In this document: one piece after another, positions 24,698-32,381 of the stretch
How positions within the stretch are numbered: the stretch's first letter is position 1
Layout of the letters: the number at the start of each line of letters is the position of its first letter
DNA from: Desulfatitalea tepidiphila
GTDB lineage: Bacteria > Desulfobacterota > Desulfobacteria > Desulfobacterales > Desulfosarcinaceae
NCBI RefSeq assembly: GCF_001293685.1
Contig: NZ_BCAG01000003.1
Coordinates: 1,116,001 to 1,180,000, forward strand
Direction: 5' to 3'
DNA: 64,000 nt
The notes under the pieces: generated by a model
The model's database searches: none
What the model was told of the DNA's origin: nothing
The model's input: the letters and a program-made list of their open reading frames with translations, nothing else
Position numbers and translations under genes: made by a program

Positions 24698-25441
24698 CTA
24701 TCGCTCCGGCCCGGCCGGCTGCAGTGCGATCTGCAGCTCGTCGAAGTTGCAAAACTCATTCATCAAGGCGTCAATCTCTTCGAAAATGGTGCCTTGCAGG
24801 TCTTCGGAGAGCTTGGGATCCCCGCCCACCGACTCGATCCACTCCACCAGGTTGACGGCGATCAGGTTCTTGACGCCGGCCTCGATGGCCCCCAGTTTCA
24901 TGGCCAGCTCGGCCCGCACGTCGGCCTTGGGCAGGTAAAGCCCCATCTCGCGCTCGTGCTCGAAGCGCAGCTTGGCCTCACGGGCCCGCAACAGGTCCAG
25001 CTCGGCCGAGGCCTTGTCGGCAAAGATTCGATCGTCGACCTTTGTGCTTTTTTCCGGGGTCTTTTCAAGGCCGGCCCGGACCGCATAGGCAAGCACATCG
25101 CTTTCGAGCACGCTGCGGTCCTCCTGGACGGCCAGGATCCCGCGCTGGGCGTCGGCGTACATCTTGGACTTGGCGATCTTGTAGCCCTGCGCCTTTAGGA
25201 ACTCGAGGGCCTCCTTGACGTTGGCAAAGGACTGCGGTTTTCCGAAGTGCCTGGACTCAAGGTCGGAGAGCATTTGATCCAGGGCCGATGAGGCGGCCTG
25301 GTGGTCGCGCAGCCTGGCCGCCGAATTGTCCGCCTTGTAGGCGGCCAGGGTATCGGCGGCGGCTTTCTGCAGCGTCGAAAGGATCTCTTTCTGGTCGTCG
25401 CCGACCACGGCGAACAGTTTTTCGATTCTGGAAGCGGTCAC
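24698..25441 (-). CDS. Terminase small subunit-like DNA packaging protein
   Basis: 247 residues. The N-terminal half is helical, including an HTH-like FANVKEALEFLKAQGYKIAK. The C-terminal ASAELDLLRAREAKLRFEHE with LPKADVRAELAMKLG matches the pattern of Nu1-type small subunits (compare prophage 2 HHLAELRRLELEEKKGMLVP). The small subunit recognises the packaging site and stimulates the large subunit. It ends three bases before the large terminase and overlaps the parB-like stop by four bases. Confidence 0.75.
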   Translation of the reverse strand: MTASRIEKLFAVVGDDQKEILSTLQKAAADTLAAYKADNSAARLRDHQAASSALDQMLSDLESRHFGKPQSFANVKEALEFLKAQGYKIAKSKMYADAQRGILAVQEDRSVLESDVLAYAVRAGLEKTPEKSTKVDDRIFADKASAELDLLRAREAKLRFEHEREMGLYLPKADVRAELAMKLGAIEAGVKNLIAVNLVEWIESVGGDPKLSEDLQGTIFEEIDALMNEFCNFDELQIALQPAGPER

Positions 25442-27174
25442 GCCAGGATCTCCGCGGGCACCTTGCCGGTCAGGTCGATGCCGGATTGTAAAAAGACCTT
25501 CATCAGCTCGGCCTTTTTGAGCTGGTGGAAGTTTGTATGGCCGTGGGCGGCCACGGTGTAGTTCATCACCTGGTCGTCTTCAAAGATCTCCAGGTCCTTG
25601 CCCATGGCCAGCATCTCGGCGATGGTTTTCTTTTTGAGATACGCTTCGGTGACGGCCCACTCGGCGGCCAGATCGATGCCGATCCGGTCGGCCAGGGCCC
25701 GGCGGATCACAGGAGAGGCATGCTTCATCACGATATCGATGGCGAGCTCGTGAAGGAGCTTATCGGCCTGCTCGTCATTCAAGGCAAAGACTTTTTCCAT
25801 TAACTTGTCGGTGTTCCAAAGGTCTTCCGTTTCGCTCAGGCCGAGGCGCTTGCGGATCCAGTCGTTTGCGCCGTAGTGAACGACGCTAAAGGCGATAATG
25901 GTGGCCTGGAGCACGGCCAGGTGGCCCGAGATCAGGTCCATGAACTTTTTTGGCAGGGCCTCGGCGTAAAACAGCTCCCTGAACTCGGTGCCGTGATTGG
26001 CGGCCCGGGTCTCGGCCTTGGCCTGGGCGGCGTTTTGCGGATCGGCATCGTCTTCGCCTGAGGTTGACTTCGCTCGGTAGATGCCTTTGAGGCATGCCTT
26101 GTCGCCGGTGCACACGCGCTTTCTGTGGGATTGCACGCTGCCGTCAATCTCGACGACGGTCACCAGGTGGGGGCATTTTTTGCAGGCCGCCCGGATTTTG
26201 GCATCGATCCGCTCGTAATCGTTCCAGCTGATATTCGACTCGAAGACAAAGCCGTTGGTGCCGTACTGGGGCTTAAACTCTTCATCCCAGTGGGCGAGCA
26301 GGTGGTTGTTCACCTGCTGCTTGTAGCATTTGAGATTGAGGCATTTAAGATCGTCATCCTCGTCGGAAGCAAAGAGTTTTTTCTGCACGCTGCTGTTGCT
26401 GTAGCACTGCCGGCAGCCGGCCTGCTTCTGATCGAAGATTGTCTCCTTGAGACTGGGCGACTCCATATCGATATCGTGCTTGAGCTCGCGCACGGTCATG
26501 GCACCTTCCCACCCATCGGTGTCGGACGCGCGGTGGACGATCTGGGCGACAAAGCGGGCGATCTGCTTTTTGTCCTTGAGCCGTCGCAGCTGCTCCAGGT
26601 GCCCGTAGGTCATCTGGCCCCGCTGCCAGGCCTTTAGCGCCGGTTGCGGAAGGTCCAACACGGCCACGCGCCGGCGGATGTACGATTCGCTCACACCGAT
26701 GCGGTCGGCCAGGTCGGCCGCGGCATCGTCGCCGCGTTTTTGCAAAAATTGCTTGAATGACTGGGCCTCTTCCAGGGGGTTTAGATCCTGGCGCTGCAGG
26801 TTTTCGATGATGGTCAGGTCGAAGGCCTCGTCATCGGTCAGGCGACGGACCAGGGAAAGAATCGTATTCTTCGCCGGCCCGCCGTTTTTATTGGCGATGG
26901 CAAGGCAGGCTTTGAAGCGCCGCTCGCCGCACACGATCTCATGGTCCACGCCGTTGTTTTCTTCCACCGGCCGCACCACCACGGGCTGGATCAGGCCCTT
27001 TTTCTCGATGGAGGCGACCAGCTCCTCGAACTCCCGGCCGCAGTAGCGGGACCGGGATTTGGTGTTCCAGGGGTTGGGCTTGATCCTGGACAGCGCCATG
27101 GCCGTCAGCTTGTCGCCGGCGGCGCTATTGGTTTTGCGTGATGCGGTTAGTTTGATCAGGCTCTGTTTACCCAT
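25438..27174 (-). CDS. ParB/Spo0J-like nuclease-domain protein
   Basis: 578 residues. The N-terminal ParB domain has IKPNPWNTKSRSR, FEELVASIEKKGLIQPVVVRP and IVCGERRFKAC (GERR motif), residues about 30-100. A central HTH (ADLADRIGVSESYIRRRVAVL) and a Cys-rich region follow (CRQCYSN, CLNLKC, CKKCPH, CTGDKAC), likely zinc-binding. The C-terminal 200 residues are helical and unassigned. Members bind DNA and often CTP. In this phage it lies between primase and terminase genes, so replication, partition or regulation are all possible. It overlaps the primase gene by eight bases. Confidence 0.82.
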   Translation of the reverse strand: MGKQSLIKLTASRKTNSAAGDKLTAMALSRIKPNPWNTKSRSRYCGREFEELVASIEKKGLIQPVVVRPVEENNGVDHEIVCGERRFKACLAIANKNGGPAKNTILSLVRRLTDDEAFDLTIIENLQRQDLNPLEEAQSFKQFLQKRGDDAAADLADRIGVSESYIRRRVAVLDLPQPALKAWQRGQMTYGHLEQLRRLKDKKQIARFVAQIVHRASDTDGWEGAMTVRELKHDIDMESPSLKETIFDQKQAGCRQCYSNSSVQKKLFASDEDDDLKCLNLKCYKQQVNNHLLAHWDEEFKPQYGTNGFVFESNISWNDYERIDAKIRAACKKCPHLVTVVEIDGSVQSHRKRVCTGDKACLKGIYRAKSTSGEDDADPQNAAQAKAETRAANHGTEFRELFYAEALPKKFMDLISGHLAVLQATIIAFSVVHYGANDWIRKRLGLSETEDLWNTDKLMEKVFALNDEQADKLLHELAIDIVMKHASPVIRRALADRIGIDLAAEWAVTEAYLKKKTIAEMLAMGKDLEIFEDDQVMNYTVAAHGHTNFHQLKKAELMKVFLQSGIDLTGKVPAEILA

Positions 27175-28684
27175 GTTGGTTCCCTCCTTGATTTGCGGTG
27201 TTCGGCGCCAGGGATCCGCCGATGAGATAGTTGTGGCCGTGGACCAGCTCTTCCGGATGATTGAACAGGTGCGCCCGGCAGTCCGGATCGAAAAAGACCA
27301 GGGTTGATATGCGTTTTTCTGCGGCATCGTTTCTGAACTGGCTTGGCTTTTCGATGGCGGTGCGCTTTTCGGTGTTGATGATCCGGACCGGGTACCGCCG
27401 CAGCAGGTCGCCCAGCTCGATGACGGTTGCGGCAAGGCCGCGGCCCTGGGGCTGCGCCGGCGGCGGCTCGGGGGCCGGGACAGGGACGCTTTGCGGTGCC
27501 GGTGGTGGCGGTTCCGGATCCGGATCAGGGGCAGGCGCGTTTTGCGATTGTGGCGGCGCCTGGGCTTCGGCTCGTTTGAGGCCCTGGGCCGCAAACGGCG
27601 ATATTTGGACATGCCAGGCGGGCGGCAGGCCGGCCAGCACCCAGGCCCGGATGTCCACGCCGGCACGGCAGGCGTCGCCGGGGTCTTTGCCGACCGGTAC
27701 CGGCCAGCGCTCGGCCTGGGGATAGGCCGCCTGCCACTTGGGCCAGGCCTTGCCCCCGGCCTGGTCAAAATCAAGGGCGTTTAAGATCACCAGGGCCTCG
27801 GCAAGGTGCTGGTGGCAGTAGTCGTCGGGCATGTTGGACGCAGCGCCCAGCGACAACACGCCCACCAGGTCGCAGGCCTCCTGGTCGACCAGCAGGCCGT
27901 CGAGCTCGGTTTCGATCACGATGTAGGCCCGGCGCTTTTCCCCGATCAGCCAGGGCATGCCCGAGGAACCAGGGAGCATGTAGTAGCGCGGGTCCTTTTC
28001 GCTTCGCAGGTGCTCTTTTGGCCGGCGGATCCGGATGCGCTGGAGCACGCCATCCCGTCGGTAGGGGATCACCAGGCCCCGGGGGATCCACAGCTTCTTT
28101 TTCTTGCCGTCCTTTTCGACGATCTCAAGGCCCCAGGCCTCCCGAGCCCGGAACAGGTCCTTGCCGTCGTTGCCGGGGTTATAGCCCAGGCCCCAGCGCA
28201 GCACGGTGGACGGATCGATGCCCCGGCCGGCAAGGTAGCGCATCTGATCCGGGTGGTGTTCGACGAGCTGCTCATGGGCCCAGGCGGCGAACTTTTCGGC
28301 ATGCTCGCGCCACTTGTCGGCCGGTTCCTGGTAGGTAGAGGCCGGCCGGTCGGGCGATGGGCGGTGCCGGCCGGAGGATCGAGGCTTGATGGGAACGGAT
28401 GGCGCTTCGGGCCTGTCGACGCCCAGGGCCGCGCAGGCCTCCTTGTAGGACAAACCGTCCATGGCCATCACCAGGGCGATGCGGTCGCCGCCCTTGTTTT
28501 CAACACGGCACCACCAGGATCCCTTGCCCTCATTTTGTGCCGGCCAGATATGGAATCGGTCCGACGCGGCGCCCTTGCCCCCGTCGCCGCAGATCGGGCA
28601 GCTGCTGTGCCACTCGCCGCCCTTGGCCGAGGATGCCCGCCGGGGTTCGATGCCTTTTCTGCGCACCAGGTCGATGACGTTCAT
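27167..28684 (-). CDS. DNA primase with CHC2 zinc finger and Toprim domain
   Basis: 505 residues. The N-terminal zinc finger is H26, C29, C32 (WHSSCPICGDGG) with WWC near residue 59. The Toprim fold follows, with YIVIETELDGLLVDQ near residue 270 and ILNALDFDQAGGKAW near 320. A Pro/Gln/Ala linker (PAPDPDPEPPPPAPQSVPVP, near 400) leads to a small C-terminal domain. It makes primers for phage replication together with the D5-type helicase upstream. The 310-base gap between the two genes is filled with repeats that look like the origin. Confidence 0.88.
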   Translation of the reverse strand: MNVIDLVRRKGIEPRRASSAKGGEWHSSCPICGDGGKGAASDRFHIWPAQNEGKGSWWCRVENKGGDRIALVMAMDGLSYKEACAALGVDRPEAPSVPIKPRSSGRHRPSPDRPASTYQEPADKWREHAEKFAAWAHEQLVEHHPDQMRYLAGRGIDPSTVLRWGLGYNPGNDGKDLFRAREAWGLEIVEKDGKKKKLWIPRGLVIPYRRDGVLQRIRIRRPKEHLRSEKDPRYYMLPGSSGMPWLIGEKRRAYIVIETELDGLLVDQEACDLVGVLSLGAASNMPDDYCHQHLAEALVILNALDFDQAGGKAWPKWQAAYPQAERWPVPVGKDPGDACRAGVDIRAWVLAGLPPAWHVQISPFAAQGLKRAEAQAPPQSQNAPAPDPDPEPPPPAPQSVPVPAPEPPPAQPQGRGLAATVIELGDLLRRYPVRIINTEKRTAIEKPSQFRNDAAEKRISTLVFFDPDCRAHLFNHPEELVHGHNYLIGGSLAPNTANQGGNQHG

Positions 28685-28702
28685 GGTGTTTTGGCCTTAT
28701 CA

Positions 28703-28992
28703 GGACCATTGGGCGATTTTGGGGACCATTTCGGCAATGGTCCAGCAATGGTCCTGCCAGGTTAAGAAGCTGTTATCTATTATTATTTTATATTTTTAGG
28801 ACCATAGGACCATCACTACATAAAAAAGAAAAACATTAGTACCCTCAAAACATTTGAAAATTTGGTGAGAAATGGTCCTATGGTCCTGCGCAGCTGTGCC
28901 GCGCTTAATTTTTTGTAACGTTTCAGCCGGTTAAAAGGCCGGCCGCCTCTGGACGAACATCAGGACCATCCGTCCAATGGTCCCAATGGTCC
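28703..28992. repeat. Eleven GGACCAT repeats, candidate prophage 1 replication origin
   Basis: GGACCAT occurs at 28703, 28723, 28799, 28807 and 28963, and its complement ATGGTCC at 28737, 28748, 28872, 28880, 28977 and 28986. AT-rich stretches lie between them (TTATCTATTATTATTTTATA near 28772-28791 and TTAATTTTTTGTAA near 28915). Repeat clusters plus AT-rich DNA between helicase and primase genes fit an iteron-type origin. One more copy lies at 30806. The region has no gene. Confidence 0.75.
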
Positions 28993-28994
28993 TG

Positions 28995-30617
28995 TTATGG
29001 ATCGTCTATGGTGGAGAGCAGGCCGACGCCGTAATAGCGATAGATGCCGCCGACCTTCTCGCTGCGGAAGCGCTTGCGCATGGCCTGGCCGAACTTCTTT
29101 TGTTTCATCGGGTAGTTGGACACGAACTTTTTCCACCAGGCCTCGAAGGCCTCGTAGAGCTGAGTTGCGCCGGCGTGCATCTGGTCGTTGTCTGGATCGA
29201 CCACACAGCAGTGATCTATAAAAGCGCCCACGTTATCTTCGTCGGCCTGGTACTGGGCGTTGGCCTCCAGCACCTGGGGCGGCGGCTTGAGCCCGATCTG
29301 CTGCCACTGCAAACACCCGCGCAACAGCCAGGCGAGGATGCCGGAGTCTTCTTTCAGCAGACGGGATTCAAGATCCGGATCCGCCATGCGCTCATTGTCG
29401 CGCTGCGGTTCGCGCTTGACGAAAGACAGCCGGAACGGCACCAGGTGCATGCGCTGCCAGAAGGCAAAGTCCTCGGCTGGCGCGATCGGCTTGCTGTTGG
29501 TCATTAAAAACAGGCTGTGGGTGGGGTGCCAGCTCACCTCGTACTTGTCGTGGGGGCTGCGGCCGGTGAGCTCGTCGCCGCCGGTCATCCACTTGACCCG
29601 GGAGGCCGACACCCGGCAGCCCTCGTCCGTCTCCGAGGCAAAGGCCACGCGAAGGCCGCGCAAGGCCATGATGTCCGGCGTGGGCCCGGCAGATGAGATG
29701 TTCCTGGATTGATCGAGCAGCATCTCGGATCGGACCGGCCCGGCCAGGTTGCCCAGGACGTGGATCAAAATGCGTTGGATGGTGCCCTTTCCGTTTCGGC
29801 CGGCGCCCTCGAACACGGCAAAGATGTGCTCGGCCGTCTCCCCCACGATGGCCTGGCCGAGCAGCCGCTGCATGAACTCACACATGGGCCGGCCCTCTTT
29901 GGGATCCAGGTGGTCTTCTTCCAGGATCTGGGCGAGGAACCGTTCCCACTCGGGGCATGGCTCGTCGATCCCTTTCCACTCGGCCGCGGCGTGCTTGTGC
30001 AAAAAGTCCTCGGGCCGACCGTCGCGGGACTTTCCGGTGCGCAGGTCGACCACGGCGTTTTTGCAGGCGAGAAGCCAGGGCTTGCGGTCGATCTCCTCGC
30101 CATGGATGGCGATGGCTTCCTCGCAGGTGTGGGCCATGCCCAGGCAGTTGTTGCGCCGGCGGGTGGTGCGCAGGGCCGAAATGCGCTGGTTGAGGGCATC
30201 GCGCAGGGCCCCCAGCGACCGCTCCCGGGCCGCGTCCTTGCCGTCAAGCTCCCGGATCTCGGCGCACACCCGCACCACCTCCCGGATGTACTTGGCCACC
30301 ACGTTTTCAACCGACATCTTGGCAAGCTCCATGGTGTCGATGTCCCAATAGTGGCCGGCCCAGATCATCCAGGCGTCCATGGCCTTGTTGAAGATGAACT
30401 TGCCCCGGTGCAACTCTCGGAACAGGATCCCGTCTCCGAGCTCGTTCATTTTCAGGCAGTCCCGGACGAATGCGCTCGAGACATCGTCGCCCCCGTCGTC
30501 ACCGCCGCCGTACTTTTCGGCCTCCTCGGCTTTTCTCGCCTCGACCTGGTCGCGGATTTCTGCCACCTTTTCCTTGCCGGCTGCCCGTTCGGCCAGCGGG
30601 ATCACATTGCTCTCCAT
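28995..30617 (-). CDS. D5/P4-type replicative helicase (phage/plasmid primase C-terminal family)
   Basis: 540 residues from the ATG at 30617, which has AAGGGGG upstream; an in-frame ATG at 30656 is less likely. The D5-N like region includes WDIDTMELAKMSVENVVAKY and CLGMAHTCEEA. The SF3 ATPase has Walker A FEGAGRNGKGT near residue 270, then LRGLRVAFASETDEG and FLMTNSKPIAP. It unwinds the origin for replication. The 5' end of the early operon lies upstream and the repeat field lies just downstream. Confidence 0.87.
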   Translation of the reverse strand: MESNVIPLAERAAGKEKVAEIRDQVEARKAEEAEKYGGGDDGGDDVSSAFVRDCLKMNELGDGILFRELHRGKFIFNKAMDAWMIWAGHYWDIDTMELAKMSVENVVAKYIREVVRVCAEIRELDGKDAARERSLGALRDALNQRISALRTTRRRNNCLGMAHTCEEAIAIHGEEIDRKPWLLACKNAVVDLRTGKSRDGRPEDFLHKHAAAEWKGIDEPCPEWERFLAQILEEDHLDPKEGRPMCEFMQRLLGQAIVGETAEHIFAVFEGAGRNGKGTIQRILIHVLGNLAGPVRSEMLLDQSRNISSAGPTPDIMALRGLRVAFASETDEGCRVSASRVKWMTGGDELTGRSPHDKYEVSWHPTHSLFLMTNSKPIAPAEDFAFWQRMHLVPFRLSFVKREPQRDNERMADPDLESRLLKEDSGILAWLLRGCLQWQQIGLKPPPQVLEANAQYQADEDNVGAFIDHCCVVDPDNDQMHAGATQLYEAFEAWWKKFVSNYPMKQKKFGQAMRKRFRSEKVGGIYRYYGVGLLSTIDDP

Positions 30618-30656
30618 CGATACCCCCTTGTCCTGATCGCCCCGATCGTCAGCCAT

Positions 30657-31218
30657 CGAGCGTCAACCCCGTCAAAAACGGCCACGTTTCCACGGCCATT
30701 CCATTTTCCGCGCCGAATTTATTTTTCACCTGGACGCACCGGGGGCGAGATGTGAAACCGCTCCTGGAAATCACCAGGAAGGACCCGCGACCCCTGTAGG
30801 CCATCGGACCATTGGCCTGTTTTTCTTTTGGCGGGGGTGCGGGGACGCGGCGACGGCGGTCGGGCACAAAAAAAAGCCGCGGGCGGCCGTCTCGAGCGAC
30901 CGTCAACGCGGCGATGCGTCAAGGGCAACGATGTAAAAGGAATGCTGTCGATTTGATGGTGGGCGGTATCGCATTCCGCGGCATCAAATAATGACATGGG
31001 GGTTGATTGCGATCGGTGAGCGCAGGGCACAAAAAAGGAAGGTGGCCCACTTGGATGCCGTCCAGGGGGATAGGTTCGATCATCCTGAACGTCAAAGTGC
31101 TGGCGAGTGGCGGCCCCAGGCCATTGATTTTGGACTCGTTTTGGACTCGCTATTTGCTTGCCTAAAGGTACCGGAGGGTGATAGAAGTATGCGAATTTAC
31201 AAGGTGTGGGGAGGGGAT
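30657..31218. other. Prophage 1 right-end region, no clear intact gene
   Basis: 562 bases. A 51-codon minus-strand frame (30649-30804, MAYRGRGSFLVISR...) could be a small gene but lacks a ribosome site. Inverted repeats GGAATGC/GCATTCC (30939-30945, 30971-30977) and ATTTGATG/CATCAAAT (30951-30958, 30982-30989) interleave. A tandem 11-bp repeat at 31128-31149 resembles an integrase arm site. The plus frame through it (DFGLVLDSLFACLK) could be the tail of a degraded integrase. Confidence 0.4.
31128..31149. repeat. Tandem TTTTGGACTCG repeat, possible arm-type site of a lost integrase
   Basis: Two exact 11-bp copies lie side by side, 70 bases left of the middle att. Prophage 2 has an 11-bp tandem repeat of different sequence inside its integrase 3' end, 40 bases from its att. 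The parallel suggests that this stretch belonged to another integrase gene reading towards the att. This is inference. Confidence 0.45.
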
Positions 31219-31247
31219 AAGTGGCGGAAGTGCATGGGAATCGAACC
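31219..31247. repeat. attL of prophage 2 (middle att copy)
   Basis: A 29-base exact direct repeat of 50706-50734, beginning AAGTGGCGG and ending ATCGAACC. The other copy contains the 3' end and CCA of tRNA-Sec. This fits integration of a tyrosine-recombinase element into the 3' end of selC. Confidence 0.92.
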
Positions 31248-31316
31248 GGCCAAAACCCCATTTTTAGGCAAAAAAAAGTATAACAATATCATGGTGATAA
31301 ATATTAATGAAATCAA

Positions 31317-31345
31317 GGTGTAAAATTCTATTTTACACCCTTTTT
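31317..31345 (+). terminator. Terminator just inside attL
   Basis: GGTGTAAAA (31317-31325) and TTTTACACC (31331-31339) form a perfect 9-bp stem with a 5-base loop, followed by CTTTTT. In the integrated state no plus-strand gene precedes it. In the excised circle it would lie about 100 bases after the integrase and att, so it probably ends the integrase transcript. Confidence 0.7.
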
Positions 31346-31390
31346 GTAACACAGATAAACACAGATAAAAGTAGGCATAGATATAAGATT

Positions 31391-31412
31391 TGTTGACCAA
31401 ATGTTGACCAAA
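31391..31412. repeat. Tandem TGTTGACCAAA repeat, integrase arm-type site, left end
   Basis: Two exact 11-bp copies (31391-31401, 31402-31412) match the repeats inside the integrase 3' end (50645-50666). A further GTTGACCA is at 31450. Matching short tandem repeats on both arms of the element are the usual layout of tyrosine-integrase arm sites. Confidence 0.7.
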
Positions 31413-31508
31413 AAGTGCATGGGATAAAATCCTATTAATAGACTGGACAGTTGACCATCGAATACCCAAAGAGCTGATTTAACCCGTACGCACTATAAAC
31501 AAAAGAAG

Positions 31509-31542
31509 GCCGGTCACTTGAATGTGATTGGCTCTTTTTTTT
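31509..31542 (+). terminator. Second terminator near the left end of prophage 2
   Basis: GCCGGTCAC (31509-31517) pairs with GTGATTGGC (31524-31532) using two G-U pairs, followed by TCTTTTTTTT. It is a good intrinsic terminator on the plus strand, isolating the cargo genes from transcripts crossing att. Confidence 0.75.
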
Positions 31543-31642
31543 GATAACAGCTTGACATAATTAAATCAAAAATACTAATCGATAGTCTGTCCATCAACAA
31601 ATTTGGAATTTCGGTTCTCTATCTGAACCCATTGGAGACATC

Positions 31643-32173
31643 ATGGATTGTCCTAATTGCGGTTTAGCGAACTCTGAATCAGCCCTTAGGTGTGATTGTG
31701 GATATGACTTTCAATCTGGCCAGATTGCAGAACCATATTTAAATAATCCAACAGAAAGACTGAATAGTATCGGTGGCTGGTTAATTTTACCAGCCGCTGG
31801 TTTAATTATTGGACCGATTATCACAGTCATTAAATTAATCCCGTTTCTAAAAATCTTGCCGGATGTAATCGGGGAAGACATTGCTGTCCCCTTTGCGTTT
31901 ATTTTAATACTGCTGCTTAGCGGCGTTATATTTATGATTTATACTGCAACTTTATTTTTTCGCAAAAAGAGAAAAACGCCTCGCATCTTTATCAATATGT
32001 TAATTTTCATTCTTTGTATAATTTTTATTGAATTGGCAATTCTATACATTATCGGAGATAAGTGGTCCTTAGCAGATTTTGGTCGAGACATGATTGGATC
32101 AATAATCGGAACTATAATTTGGATACGATATTTTCAGGTATCAAAACGCGTGAAGGCTACATTTATAAATTAA
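31643..32173 (+). CDS. Zinc-ribbon DUF2569-like membrane protein, prophage cargo
   Basis: 176 residues. The N-terminal zinc ribbon is MDCPNCGLANSESALRCDCG (four Cys at 3, 6, 17, 19). Four hydrophobic segments follow, about residues 44-62, 78-100, 114-138 and 148-165, and NSIGGWLILPAAGLIIGPII matches the DUF2569 start. AT-rich compared with the phage structural genes. It lies just inside attL, a usual site for cargo. Function is unknown; an inner-membrane role in host alteration or exclusion is possible. A TTGACA at 31553 may belong to its promoter. Confidence 0.75.
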   Translation: MDCPNCGLANSESALRCDCGYDFQSGQIAEPYLNNPTERLNSIGGWLILPAAGLIIGPIITVIKLIPFLKILPDVIGEDIAVPFAFILILLLSGVIFMIYTATLFFRKKRKTPRIFINMLIFILCIIFIELAILYIIGDKWSLADFGRDMIGSIIGTIIWIRYFQVSKRVKATFIN

Positions 32174-32381
32174 ATATCAGGAATTAAAGATTTTGAATAA
32201 TTTGGTTAAAAATTTTTCGAGGTTTAACTTTATAAAAGTCAATGATGCAAAAGAACAAACATAAGGGTGTAAAACTTTGTACAAAGTAGATTTAAATAGA
32301 TATTAAATAAATATGTTATGGTTTATTTTTGTACAAGAATAGTGCAAGGACTTCTTTTATTGATTTTGGAGCCGGTGGGAT

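Larger units (their letters stand above)
1278..31247 (-). mobile_element. Prophage 1, siphophage type, genes on the minus strand
   Basis: A nearly continuous minus-strand block covers replication, packaging, head, tail, tail tip and small membrane genes. The left limit is the late terminator; the real left attachment site is not found in the window and could lie further left. The right limit is placed at the middle att copy (31219-31247), which it appears to share with prophage 2. No intact integrase or repressor is visible. The large terminase is frameshifted, so the element may be defective, unless those indels are assembly errors. Confidence 0.75.

Noticed and set aside
28685-28994. CRISPR array
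   Set aside because: Repeats are 7 bp, occur in both orientations and have irregular spacing without spacers of constant length.
30719-31261. 180-residue minus-strand open frame beginning in the att region
   Set aside because: Starts within tRNA-derived sequence (FPCTSATYP type shadow); no family signal and no ribosome site.
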